Part shown: positions 1-8,120 of the stretch, piece by piece
Layout of the letters: the number at the start of each line of letters is the position of its first letter
How positions within the stretch are numbered: the stretch's first letter is position 1
DNA from: Ectothiorhodospiraceae bacterium
GTDB lineage: Bacteria > Pseudomonadota > Gammaproteobacteria > HK1
Reading direction: 5' to 3'
NCBI GenBank assembly: GCA_024234875.1
Contig: JACKNM010000006.1
Location: forward strand, 248,001-312,000
DNA: 64,000 nt
The notes under the pieces: model-generated
What the model saw: the letters and a program-made list of their open reading frames with translations, nothing else
What the model was told of the DNA's origin: nothing
Databases searched by the model: none
Made by a program: the position numbers and the translations under genes

Positions 1-700
1 GACCGAACGCGGCCAGCGCGGCGGAGGCGACCGCTGCGGGGTCACTCACCACGAGGTCGCGGATGCCGTCCATCACGCCGATTCCGAACGAGCACAGCAA
101 CACCAGCATCAGCCCGTCGACGTAGTGCGCGTGGTGCTCGATGCGCGCGGTGCCCATCACCTTGCGCATCAACCAGGCGCCGCCGAACGCGCAGCCGACC
201 ATCACCGCCAGGCGCCCGGCGAGGTCGGCGGCGGAGATGTCGACGGTCACGTCGACGAGCGAGGCGACCATCACCGGCATCACCACCGGTGTCAGCAGAT
301 TCGCGGGTACGCTCGCCACCATCGCCAGTGCGGCGTCGACGCGTAGTAGCAGAGCGTAGGCCGGCGCCGAGAGCAGAGGTGGCGCGGAGGCCATCAGTGT
401 GGCACCGGTCGCGAGCGGATGACCGGCAGCGAGCACCTCGCTCACGGCGTGGACCACGACCGGTGCGACCACCATCGCCGCGACCACGATCCCGATCGGG
501 AGCAGGGGCCGCTGCAACAGCGCACCGGCGGCGCGCCAGTCGAGTCGGGTGAGCGACAGCAGCATGGTGCCCACCGCGAACGGGAACACGACCGGGCTCA
601 GGGCCGCCGCGAGCGGCGGCACGGCGAGGCCGAGGAACAGGCAAGCCGCCATCACCAGCGTGGCGTGGCGCTGCAGGGCGCGAAACACGGCGGAGATCAC
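1..700 (-). CDS. Membrane transporter, bile acid:sodium symporter (SBF)-like, partial
   Basis: This frame has no ATG near its start. It reads from a GTG at 700 and runs off the left edge, giving 233 visible residues. The translation is almost entirely hydrophobic, with about seven membrane-spanning stretches separated by short charged loops. The middle part has small-residue and proline-rich segments (MASAPPLLSAPAYALLL, then NLLTPVVMPV) resembling the substrate-binding crossover region of the BASS/SBF fold, which imports organic anions with sodium. An in-frame GTG at 778 is possible, but it lies inside a palindrome and would add a polar, Arg-rich leader, so 700 is preferred. The substrate is unknown. 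Family assignment is by eye only; another 8-10 helix secondary transporter remains possible. There is no transcriptional partner in the window. Confidence 0.55.
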   Translation of the reverse strand, partial: MISAVFRALQRHATLVMAACLFLGLAVPPLAAALSPVVFPFAVGTMLLSLTRLDWRAAGALLQRPLLPIGIVVAAMVVAPVVVHAVSEVLAAGHPLATGATLMASAPPLLSAPAYALLLRVDAALAMVASVPANLLTPVVMPVMVASLVDVTVDISAADLAGRLAVMVGCAFGGAWLMRKVMGTARIEHHAHYVDGLMLVLLCSFGIGVMDGIRDLVVSDPAAVASAALAAFG

Positions 701-763
701 GTCGCCGGACTCGCGGTGGAGGCGCGTGGTGCGTGGTGGCGAAAAGGCATCCAGTTCCTGAAA

Positions 764-779
764 TGTGGCACATGCCACA
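764..779. promoter_or_regulatory. Palindrome TGTGGCA-CA-TGCCACA, candidate operator
   Basis: Seven-base arms pair perfectly around a two-base centre. It lies 64-79 nt upstream of the GTG start of the SBF-like transporter gene (minus strand). The size and symmetry suit a dimeric regulator. No cognate regulator can be named. Confidence 0.4.
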
Positions 780-873
780 GACCATCGCGCCGTGAGACGC
801 CAAACTCACACCATCGACAGACAGATTGCTGTTCTCCTCCCTGGGCTCTCTCCCCCCTCGAGCCCACTCCTCC

Positions 874-903
874 AGCCCCGCCCGAGTCGCGGGGCTTCTT
901 TTT
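874..903 (+). terminator. Rho-independent terminator
   Basis: Perfect 8-bp stem AGCCCCGC / GCGGGGCT with a 7-nt loop (CCGAGTC), followed by TCTTTTT. The T-tract is present only in the plus-strand reading, so it terminates rightward transcripts. Confidence 0.8.
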
Positions 904-1141
904 GTCGGCGCCTCGTGGATCGCGATCGCGTCGCGTGCCGGTCACCGCGCGCGGTCCACCGCCGCGACACCACCCGCGAGGCCCTTCCGCGCGTCGAGTC
1001 GTGAAGTGCATCACGCGAGGTCGGCATCGGATGCCGACTGGCGCACAGTCGCGGCGACCTGCGCTGCCGATACTCCCGATCGAGCTGTCTTGTTCATTGC
1101 GTGTGGGCCCTCGCCCCCAGGGTGAACGCCCGGATCACACA

Positions 1142-1168
1142 GCCCCGCCCAGGCGGGGCGTTTTTTTT
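1142..1168 (+). terminator. Rho-independent terminator
   Basis: Stem GCCCCGC / GCGGGGC with a CCAG loop, followed by G and an uninterrupted run of eight T. It is one of the strongest terminators in the window and sits about 95 nt upstream of the deacetylase start, insulating that gene from whatever is transcribed from the left. Confidence 0.85.
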
Positions 1169-1263
1169 CGCGCTTGTCGGCTTCCCACGCAGTCTGACAA
1201 TCTACCGCCGCGCGACCGTCGTGGCGTCGCGCCGATCCCGTCGCCCACACAGGAGACAGCGCG

Positions 1264-2154
1264 ATGATCCGCCATCACGGCCGCTACGACTACTCCAGCA
1301 TCGGCAGCCGCCCGACCTACGAGTGGCCGAACGGCGCCCGTCTCGCGGTGTACGTGGCCGTCAACATCGAGGTCTTCTCGTACGGCGAGGGCAAGGGCGC
1401 GGCGATCGCGCCGCCGGACCAGGCCCACAGCCACAGCGTCTACTCCTGGCGTGACTACGGAAACCGCGTCGGCGTGTGGCGCTTGATGGAGCTGTTCGAC
1501 GACCACGGCATCCCGTGGGAAGCGCAGATGAACACCGCGGTCTACGACCATTGCCCCGACCTGGCGCCGGCGCTGCGCGAGCGGGGGGTGGAGATCGTCG
1601 GCCACGGCATCACCAACTCCGACGAGCAAGGACATCTCCGTGAGGATCTCGAGGCCGCTCACATCCGCGCCGTCACCGACGTCATCACGCGTCACGAGGG
1701 GGCCGCGCCGGTCGGGTGGATGAGCCCGTGGCTGTCGAACAGCGAGCGCACGCTGGACCTGCTGCAGGAGGCGGGCTACCGCTACTGCATGGACTGGACC
1801 AGCGACGACCAGCCGATCTGGATGCGCACCCGAAACGGTCGCATCCTCTCCATGCCGTATCCGGTCGAGTGCAACGACACCCGCGGCATCGTCTGGTACC
1901 GATACACCGCGGCGGAGTTCGCCGACATGATCATCGACGGCTTCGACGAGATGCTGCGCCAGAGCGAGCGTCAGCCGCTGGTCTGCCCGATCTCGCTCCA
2001 TCCCTTCGTGGTCGGGCGCCCCTACCGCACGCCCCACATGCGCCGCGTGATGGCGCACCTGGCGGCCCATCGCGATCGGATCTGGCTGGCCCAGCCGCGC
2101 GACATCTGCGCCCACGTCGAGTCGTTGCCGGCCGGCGTCGTGCCCGGGAGCTGA
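1264..2154 (+). CDS. Polysaccharide deacetylase family protein (NodB fold, PuuE/allantoinase-like)
   Basis: 296 residues, starting with ATG behind a good ribosome site (AGGAGA, 7 nt spacing). The protein has the layout of the cyclic-imidase/allantoinase branch of the polysaccharide deacetylase superfamily: an N-terminal segment with VNIEVFSYG, then EIVGHGITNS where the metal-site histidine loop of NodB enzymes lies, and a C-terminal LHPFVVGRPYR with another candidate metal histidine. There is no signal peptide, so it is likely cytoplasmic, which argues against a cell-wall substrate. Members hydrolyse C-N bonds in amidohydrolase-like reactions (allantoin, peptidoglycan amides, N-acyl sugars). 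The gene converges with the EamA transporter gene 8 nt away. Substrate not predictable; family confidence high. Confidence 0.8.
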   Translation: MIRHHGRYDYSSIGSRPTYEWPNGARLAVYVAVNIEVFSYGEGKGAAIAPPDQAHSHSVYSWRDYGNRVGVWRLMELFDDHGIPWEAQMNTAVYDHCPDLAPALRERGVEIVGHGITNSDEQGHLREDLEAAHIRAVTDVITRHEGAAPVGWMSPWLSNSERTLDLLQEAGYRYCMDWTSDDQPIWMRTRNGRILSMPYPVECNDTRGIVWYRYTAAEFADMIIDGFDEMLRQSERQPLVCPISLHPFVVGRPYRTPHMRRVMAHLAAHRDRIWLAQPRDICAHVESLPAGVVPGS

Positions 2155-2162
2155 CGGGGCTC

Positions 2163-3068
2163 TCAGGTCAACAACAGCAGCAGGATGCCGGCGACGACCA
2201 GAGCGATGCCGGCGAGCTCGAGCCGCGTCACCTTCTCCTTGAAGAAGAAGACCGAGGCGACGAAGGTGAACACCAGCTCGATCTGGCCGAGGGCGCGGAC
2301 GTAGGCCGCGTTCTGGATGGTCATCGCGGTGAACCAGCCGGCCGAGGCCAGCATCCCACTCAGGCCGACCAGCCCGGCCACCCGCCATGCACGCGCCACC
2401 TCGGTGAGCTGGCCCGGCTCGCGGGCGCGGATGTAGAGCCCCATGCCGATGGTCTGCAGGACGGTGACGCAGGCAAGCGTGAAGCCGGCCTGCATCAGGA
2501 AGCCCTCGCCGCCGAGTGACAGCGAGGCGGCGCGGTACGAGACCGCGGAGATGCCGAAGAAACCGCCGGAGGCGATGCCGATGAGGGCGGTGCGATCGCG
2601 AAGGCTCGCGAGCAGCGCCCCGGCGCTCGGTCCGCCCTTGGCCACCGAGATGAGGAACACGCCGACCAGGCTGATGAGGATGGCGCCGAGCGCGCCGATC
2701 CCCAACGGGTCACCGAGGATGACGATCCCGAACAGCGCGGTCTGGATCGTCTCGGTCTTCGAGTAGGTCGTCCCGACCGCGAAGTTGCGAAACGAGAACA
2801 GGTATACGAGCAGCGCGGTGGCGATGATCTGGGTGACGCCACCGAGCACGCAGTACGCCGCGAATCGCGGATTCGGGCTCGGCAGCTCCATGCCGCCCAG
2901 CAGCGCCAGCCCGGCGACGTAGAGCGCCGCGAACGGGAACGCGTAGCAGAAGCGCGAGAACGTCGCGCCGGACGTGCTCAGCCGTCCCTTCAGGTGCTTT
3001 TGTAGCGCCGAGCGCAGGTTCTGGCAGAACGCGGCGCCGACGGTGACGGGGATCCAGAGCTCCACCAC
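2163..3068 (-). CDS. DMT superfamily (EamA) transporter
   Basis: 301 residues with about ten hydrophobic helices arranged as two EamA repeats of five (roughly residues 5-140 and 155-300). This is the normal size and topology of drug/metabolite exporters. It carries the conserved small-residue helix around FAVGTTYSKTETIQT. It is transcribed divergently from the LysR gene, with about 105 bp between starts, the usual arrangement of an exporter controlled by its own LysR-type regulator. Substrate unknown; amino acids or purine-type metabolites are typical for the family. Confidence 0.8.
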   Translation of the reverse strand: MVELWIPVTVGAAFCQNLRSALQKHLKGRLSTSGATFSRFCYAFPFAALYVAGLALLGGMELPSPNPRFAAYCVLGGVTQIIATALLVYLFSFRNFAVGTTYSKTETIQTALFGIVILGDPLGIGALGAILISLVGVFLISVAKGGPSAGALLASLRDRTALIGIASGGFFGISAVSYRAASLSLGGEGFLMQAGFTLACVTVLQTIGMGLYIRAREPGQLTEVARAWRVAGLVGLSGMLASAGWFTAMTIQNAAYVRALGQIELVFTFVASVFFFKEKVTRLELAGIALVVAGILLLLLT

Positions 3069-3158
3069 AGGGCTCCACCGGTCGCTCGACCCGCGAGCAC
3101 CGGGGCAGCCTATTTGCGTCGGACCCGGGGCCGCAACATAGAATTCACCGGGGCCGAC

Positions 3159-3173
3159 ATAAGCTGCGCTTAT
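3159..3173. promoter_or_regulatory. LysR-type operator (T-N11-A box)
   Basis: ATAAGC-TGC-GCTTAT is a perfect inverted repeat with the T-N11-A signature of LysR-family binding sites. It lies in the divergent region between the EamA transporter and the LysR gene. It directly abuts the ATG at 3174, leaving no room for a Shine-Dalgarno sequence. It is an AT-rich spot in otherwise GC-rich DNA. Confidence 0.65.
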
Positions 3174-4094
3174 ATGCCGACGTCATCGCGTATCCCCCAC
3201 CTCCGGGCGCTGGAGGTGTTCGACGCCGTCGCCGCCGCCGGCGGCATGCGCGCGGCGGCCGAGCGCCTGCACGTGACCCAGCCGGCGGTGAGCCAGCAGG
3301 TGCACCGGCTCGAGAGCGTGCTCGGGGTCGAGCTCGTCCGCCGCGTTCCGGGTGGCGTCGAGCTGACCGACGCCGGCAGGCGCCTCGCCGCGCGGACCGG
3401 GCCGGCGTTCGCCGCGCTGCACGGCGCGATCGAGGAGCTGCGCGAGGCCCGCGGCGGGCTCGGCGCGGTCAGCGTGTCGTTGCTCGCGACCTTCGCCCAA
3501 CGTTGGTTGATCCCCCGACTCGCCGGCTTCCAGCGCGCCCATCCGCGCACCGAGGTGCGGTTGCTGACCGCCACCCGTCTCGAGGATCTCGGTCGAGGCG
3601 ATCCCGACCTGGTGGTCGACTGCGGCGAGCAATCGGTCCCCGGGGCGCACACCGATCCGCTGATGGCCAACGCGCTGTTCCCGGTCGCCAGCCCGGTGCT
3701 CCTCGAGAGCGGGCGCCTGGTCGAGGCGCGCGACCTGGCCGACCACGTGCTGCTGCGGGTCGACACCGCGCCGCGAGACCGCGACTGGGAGCGCTGGCTG
3801 CAGGCGGCGGGCGTCGCCGGGCTCCGGCCGCGCGGATGGCTCACCTTCACCAGCTCCATCCACGCCCTGGAGGCAGCGGTGGCGGGTCTCGGGGTCGCGG
3901 TCGGCCACACCCCGTTCGTGGTCGACGCCATCGCCGCCGGGCACCTGGTGGCGCCGCTCGCGCGGTACGCCTCGGCCGAGGGTCCGTACCGACTCGTCGC
4001 CCGCGGCGCCGGGGCGCAACGCCCGCCGGTACGCGCCTTTCGCGACTGGCTCCTCGCCGAGGTGGCGGCCTCGCCACACGCCGACCCGGTCTGA
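3174..4094 (+). CDS. LysR-type transcriptional regulator (GcvA-like)
   Basis: 306 residues from the ATG at 3174. A TTG at 3114 would add 20 unconserved residues and bury the operator inside the gene, so it is rejected. Residues about 8-65 form the winged helix-turn-helix (VTQPAVSQQVHRLE recognition region), followed by the periplasmic-binding-protein-like effector domain to the C terminus. The opening with LRALEVFDAVA resembles the GcvA subgroup. The likely target is its own promoter and the divergent EamA gene, given the T-N11-A box between them. The inducer is unknown. Confidence 0.88.
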   Translation: MPTSSRIPHLRALEVFDAVAAAGGMRAAAERLHVTQPAVSQQVHRLESVLGVELVRRVPGGVELTDAGRRLAARTGPAFAALHGAIEELREARGGLGAVSVSLLATFAQRWLIPRLAGFQRAHPRTEVRLLTATRLEDLGRGDPDLVVDCGEQSVPGAHTDPLMANALFPVASPVLLESGRLVEARDLADHVLLRVDTAPRDRDWERWLQAAGVAGLRPRGWLTFTSSIHALEAAVAGLGVAVGHTPFVVDAIAAGHLVAPLARYASAEGPYRLVARGAGAQRPPVRAFRDWLLAEVAASPHADPV

Positions 4095-4210
4095 GGACGG
4101 CGTTACACCCGCGGGGCCGTCGTCGCTAAAGCGCCATCGCCCCGAGGTCGATAACCCGGCGGGCGACTGCGACCTGCGGGCGCCACCGACATCCAGCCGC
4201 GTGAGGGCCC

Positions 4211-6034
4211 ATGCGACGCGACCGCCTCGGACTGCTCGTCATCCTCGCCTGCGCCGTGGTGTCGGCCCTGATCGCGCTGTCGGTGGTCGAGCGCGAGCGC
4301 GGCGCGCGCCTGACCGAGTTGCGCGGCCAGGGGCTCGCGCTGGCGCGCCTGCTGGCGCGGATGCCGGAAGAGCTGCTCGGCCCACCACAGACCCGCCACC
4401 GCCCACTGGAGCTGGTGATGTCCACCCGCCGCGACGGGGATCTGGCCTACCTGGCAGTCACCGGCGCCGATGGCACCGCGCTCGCCGAGGTCACCGCGCC
4501 GGGGGTGGTGGTGCCCTCGGCCGCTGCCGCCACCGGGCCGCACGACTGGGTCGGGGAGCGCGAGACCACCCATGGCGAGACCCGGTACCGGGAGTTCGTC
4601 GCGCCACTGTTGCCGAACGGCGATCTGCGTGGTCACGTCCGCATCGGCTACCACGCCGACCTGCCGCTGACGATACCGAGTCTGTCTGCGATGGCGCCGC
4701 TCGCGCTGCCGGTGTTCCTGCTCGGGGGAATCTTCTACTGGATCACGCGGCGCGAGTCGGTGCGGCTGCGCCGCGCCGCCGACGACGTCCGCGAGGCGGT
4801 CGACGGCCTCGCGCTGCCGCGCATCGAGCTCGGGCCGAGCGCGGAGCTCGCGGAGTTCATCGACGGCTTCAACCAGGTGATGCGCGCGGCGCAGTCGCGG
4901 GTGCGCGAGCTCGAGGACGCGCAGGCCGGGATCCTCACCTCGTCGAAGGTGCTGTCGTACCAGAAGGCGCGAATCGCGGGTGTCCTGCAGTCGCTCCCCG
5001 ACGGCGTGGTGGTGCTCGACGAGGCCGGGGTGGTGACGTTCGCCAACCGTCGGATCGAGCCGTTGATCGAGGTCGACCACCAGACCATCGTCGGGCGTCG
5101 GCCGGACGAGTGGTGCGAGCACGACGGATTGCGCACCTTCCTCTGCTCCTTCAGCGGCGCGGCGGTGCGGCGCAACGAGGGCGGCAGCATCGAGATCGCG
5201 CCGAGCCCGCGCGCGGCGGTGGACTGCGTGCGGGTCTCGGCCTATCCGCTGTTCTCGCCCCGCGACGGAAGCTCCATCCACGGCACCCTGGTGGTCCTGC
5301 ACGACGTCTCGAGCGAGGTCCAGGCGCGGCGCGCGCGCGAGGAGTTCATCGCCCACCTCGCCCACGAGCTCAAGTCCCCGCTGCAGGTGATCGGCGGATA
5401 CGCAGAGATGCTGCGCGAGCAGGAGCGGCCCTCGCTGTCGCTCGCGACGCAGGCCGGCAACGTCATCTACGACGAGGTCGAGCGGGTCAACGGGCTCATC
5501 ACCGGTCTGCTCGACGTGGCCCGCATCGAGAAGGGCAGCCTGGCGCTCGACCGTCAGCGCATCCGCCTGCGCGATCTCCTCGCCGATGCGTTCGAGACCA
5601 TGCGCCGGCTGAACGCGGACGGCGGCATCGAGTTCCGTCTCGACCTGCCCGACGAGATGAGCACCCTGGCCATCGACAAGAACCTGATGCGCGTGGCGAT
5701 CAACAACCTGCTCGGCAACGCGGTGAAGTACAACCGGCCCGGCGGCCGGGTCGAGTTGATGGCGAGCGAGACCGACGAGGCGGTGGTGATCGCGGTCCGC
5801 GATACCGGGGCCGGTATCTCCGCGGAGGACCTGCCGCGGATTTTCGATCGCTTCTACCGCGCTCGCACCGGACCGACCAGCGAGGTGGCCGGTCACGGGT
5901 TGGGGCTCGCGCTCGCCAAGGAGATCGTCGACCTGCATCACGGGCGAATCGAGGTCGAGAGCACGCCGGGTCAGGGCTCGGAGTTCCGTCTCGTCCTCGA
6001 CAAGTCGCCGGTGGTGCTGCGCGAGGCCATCTGA
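4211..6034 (+). CDS. Membrane sensor histidine kinase with PAS domain
   Basis: 607 residues. A first membrane helix lies at about 6-26, an extracytoplasmic sensor at 27-160, and a second helix at 161-179. A linker and a PAS domain follow (about 255-370), then HisKA with phospho-acceptor His385 in AHELKSP, and a HATPase_c domain (about 490-600) with NLLGNAVKYN and DTGAGIS boxes. There is no receiver domain and no response regulator gene beside it, so it is an orphan. The stop codon overlaps the ATG of an 18-codon frame that in turn overlaps the start of the assembly ATPase gene, so this kinase is probably the first gene of the filament operon and part of its control. Confidence 0.9.
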   Translation: MRRDRLGLLVILACAVVSALIALSVVERERGARLTELRGQGLALARLLARMPEELLGPPQTRHRPLELVMSTRRDGDLAYLAVTGADGTALAEVTAPGVVVPSAAAATGPHDWVGERETTHGETRYREFVAPLLPNGDLRGHVRIGYHADLPLTIPSLSAMAPLALPVFLLGGIFYWITRRESVRLRRAADDVREAVDGLALPRIELGPSAELAEFIDGFNQVMRAAQSRVRELEDAQAGILTSSKVLSYQKARIAGVLQSLPDGVVVLDEAGVVTFANRRIEPLIEVDHQTIVGRRPDEWCEHDGLRTFLCSFSGAAVRRNEGGSIEIAPSPRAAVDCVRVSAYPLFSPRDGSSIHGTLVVLHDVSSEVQARRAREEFIAHLAHELKSPLQVIGGYAEMLREQERPSLSLATQAGNVIYDEVERVNGLITGLLDVARIEKGSLALDRQRIRLRDLLADAFETMRRLNADGGIEFRLDLPDEMSTLAIDKNLMRVAINNLLGNAVKYNRPGGRVELMASETDEAVVIAVRDTGAGISAEDLPRIFDRFYRARTGPTSEVAGHGLGLALAKEIVDLHHGRIEVESTPGQGSEFRLVLDKSPVVLREAI

Positions 6035-6090
6035 TGATCGCATCGACGGTCCGGGTGGATGACGCCGCCGAGTCAGGTGCGGTGCGGTGA
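6034..6090 (+). CDS. 18-codon bridging ORF between kinase and ATPase genes
   Basis: The ATG overlaps the kinase stop (TGATG at 6032-6036) and the TGA overlaps the GTG start of the ATPase gene (GTGA at 6087-6090). The predicted peptide is MIASTVRVDDAAESGAVR. The double overlap suggests translational coupling: ribosomes leaving the kinase gene would be carried to the ATPase start. It may have no function as a peptide. Without it there would be 52 nt between the two genes, unlike the tight junctions elsewhere in this operon. Confidence 0.35.
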   Translation: MIASTVRVDDAAESGAVR

Positions 6091-8120
6091 GCGCGGCGGT
6101 CGCGCGCACCCGGCTCGCGACGACCACCGAGCTCCTGCCGCCGGGGCCGCTCGCCGAGGACGGGCCGGTCACGGCCCTCGCCGAGATGCTCGAGGCCTGC
6201 CTCGCGGCGGGTGAGTCGCGCATCGTCGTCGACCTCAGCAATGTGAGCCGCATCGACGGCGCGGCGCTCGATCTCCTCGCCCGGACTCACCAGAGGGCGA
6301 CGCGTCTCGGCGGCGGCATCACCCTCGTTCGGGTGCGCGGCGCGGTGCAGGAGGTGCTCGAGCTCGTCGATCTGCACGAGACCCTCGGCGCGTCGCCGCA
6401 TCGCACCGGCGGCGCTGCGAGTGGGGAGCGACGCCGCGGCCCGGCACCGCGGCTCGGTGAGCTGTTGGTCGGCCACGGCCTGGTGACCCCCGAGGTGCTC
6501 GAGGAAGTCTCTCGCCGGCAGCAGCGGACCGGGCGGCGGCTCGGGCAGATCCTGGTCGAGGAGGGCCTGATCACCGAGGTCGATCTGCTCCGGGTCCTGG
6601 CCGAGCAGCTCGGGTTGCAGTTCGCCCATCTTCGCAGTGGCCTGTTCGACCCTGCAGCGGTGCGGCTGCTGCCTCGCGAGACGGCCCGGCGCCTCGGTGT
6701 GGTGCCGCTGTTCCGCGTGCTCGACACCCTGCACGTCGCGACCTCGGATCCGCAGGCCATCCCGGCCCTGGACGCAGTCGAGGAGATGACCGGTTGCCGG
6801 GTGCGGCCGGTGCTCGCGGCCGGCGATGCGATTCGCGCCGCCATCGACGAGGCCTTCGGTGGTGGCCAGGATCTCGGCGAGTACCTCGGCGAGCTCGACG
6901 CCGACGGTGCGCTCGAGGTGGTGGAGTCCCGCGCCGAGGACTACGCCGCGATCGACGAGATGGCGGCCGGCAGCCCGGTGGTGAATCTCGTCAACGGCCT
7001 CATCCAGCGCGCGGTGCGCGACGGCGCGAGCGACATCCACATCGAGCCCGGGCGCGAGCGCTGCCGCGTGCGCTTTCGGATCGACGGCATGCTCTATCCG
7101 GTGACCAGCCCGCCGATGGACGTCCACCCGGCGCTGGTCTCGCGCCTCAAGGTGATGGCCAACCTCGACATCGCCGAGCGGCGCCTGCCGCAGGACGGCC
7201 GCATCCAGGTCTACACCCACGGACGCACCGTGGATCTCCGGTTCAGCTCGTTGCCCGGGATCTTCGGCGAGAAGGTGGTGCTGCGGGTGCTCGACAAGAG
7301 CCACGGGGTGATGGATCTCGATCACATCGGGCTGCGCGACGGCAACCTCGAGCAGCTGCGCTCGTTGCTGCGCCGCAGTCACGGGCTGATCCTGGTCACC
7401 GGTCCGACCGGCAGCGGCAAGACGACCACGCTCTACGCCGCGGTGAACCACCTGAACAGCATCGACAAGAGCATCGTCACCATCGAGGATCCGGTCGAGT
7501 ACCAGCTCGACCTCGTGAACCAGAACCAGGTCCGCGACGGCGTGGGCCTCGGTTTCGCCACCATGCTCAAGCACGTGCTGCGCCAGGATCCCGACATCAT
7601 CATGGTCGGCGAGATCCGGGAGCGACAGACGGCGGAGATCGCGGTGCAGGCCGCGCTCACCGGGCACCTGGTGCTGTCGACCCTGCACACCAACGACAGC
7701 GTCGGGGCGATCACGCGAATGATCGACATGGGCGTCGAGCCGTTCCTGCTCTCCTCGGCGCTGGTGGCGGTGATGGCGCAGCGCCTGGTGCGCACCATCT
7801 GCCCGGACTGTCGCACCACCTACGTGGCGCCGGCGGAGATCGCAGCGCGCCAGGGGCTCGGTGACGAGGCGGTGCGCCTCGCGCGCGGTCGCGGTTGCCC
7901 CTCGTGCTACGACTCGGGCTACAAGGGACGGCTCGCGATCCACGAGATCCTCGAATGCGACGCCGACACCCAGCGCCTGATGGTGTCGAACCCCTCGCGT
8001 GACGATCTCGCCGCCTACGTGGCGCGACGCAAGATGCTCACGCTGCGTGACGACGGTCTGGCGCGGGTTCGCGAGGGCGCGACCACCATCGAGGAGGTGA
8101 CGCGGGTGGTGAGCGCCTGA
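6087..8120 (+). CDS. Type IV filament assembly ATPase (GspE/MshE-like) with N-terminal STAS domain
   Basis: 677 residues, GTG start. Residues 1-100 look like a STAS domain (VVDLSNVSRIDGAALDLL), the fold of anti-sigma-factor antagonists, but the phosphorylatable Ser is Gly/Ala. Residues 122-145 and 151-174 match the tandem 24-residue MshEN motif RLGx2Lx3Gx6Lx3Lx2Q that binds cyclic-di-GMP; the first copy has Ser for one Leu, the second is complete, and the spacer is the canonical five residues. The GspE ATPase follows: Walker A GPTGSGKT (439-446), Walker B with Glu509, a His-box STLHTND, and the zinc tetracysteine C572-x2-C575 ... C604-x2-C607. It powers pilin polymerisation at the inner membrane. 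The stop overlaps the platform-protein start (TGATG). STAS-GspE fusion is unusual. Confidence 0.9.
   Translation: MSAAVARTRLATTTELLPPGPLAEDGPVTALAEMLEACLAAGESRIVVDLSNVSRIDGAALDLLARTHQRATRLGGGITLVRVRGAVQEVLELVDLHETLGASPHRTGGAASGERRRGPAPRLGELLVGHGLVTPEVLEEVSRRQQRTGRRLGQILVEEGLITEVDLLRVLAEQLGLQFAHLRSGLFDPAAVRLLPRETARRLGVVPLFRVLDTLHVATSDPQAIPALDAVEEMTGCRVRPVLAAGDAIRAAIDEAFGGGQDLGEYLGELDADGALEVVESRAEDYAAIDEMAAGSPVVNLVNGLIQRAVRDGASDIHIEPGRERCRVRFRIDGMLYPVTSPPMDVHPALVSRLKVMANLDIAERRLPQDGRIQVYTHGRTVDLRFSSLPGIFGEKVVLRVLDKSHGVMDLDHIGLRDGNLEQLRSLLRRSHGLILVTGPTGSGKTTTLYAAVNHLNSIDKSIVTIEDPVEYQLDLVNQNQVRDGVGLGFATMLKHVLRQDPDIIMVGEIRERQTAEIAVQAALTGHLVLSTLHTNDSVGAITRMIDMGVEPFLLSSALVAVMAQRLVRTICPDCRTTYVAPAEIAARQGLGDEAVRLARGRGCPSCYDSGYKGRLAIHEILECDADTQRLMVSNPSRDDLAAYVARRKMLTLRDDGLARVREGATTIEEVTRVVSA

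Larger units (their letters stand above)
701..1263. other. Long intergenic region without a supported protein gene; possible small RNA(s)
   Basis: I find no protein gene here with acceptable start, codon use and composition. The region holds a 16-bp palindrome (764-779) and two factor-independent terminators on the plus strand (874-903 and 1142-1168). No plus-strand protein gene precedes either terminator, since the left-hand gene is on the minus strand. A short untranslated transcript starting after about 700, and perhaps a second one between 904 and 1141, would explain them. No convincing sigma70 promoter is visible. Confidence 0.4.

Noticed and set aside
419..1267. 282-codon plus-strand frame in the left intergenic region
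   Set aside because: It crosses two rho-independent terminators and a palindrome, is Arg/Pro/His-rich, and its first half is the shadow of the SBF-like transporter.
4103..6253. Long minus-strand frame opposite the sensor kinase
   Set aside because: Composition is Arg/His/Leu-rich with no motif. The plus strand encodes clear HisKA and HATPase domains over the same DNA.
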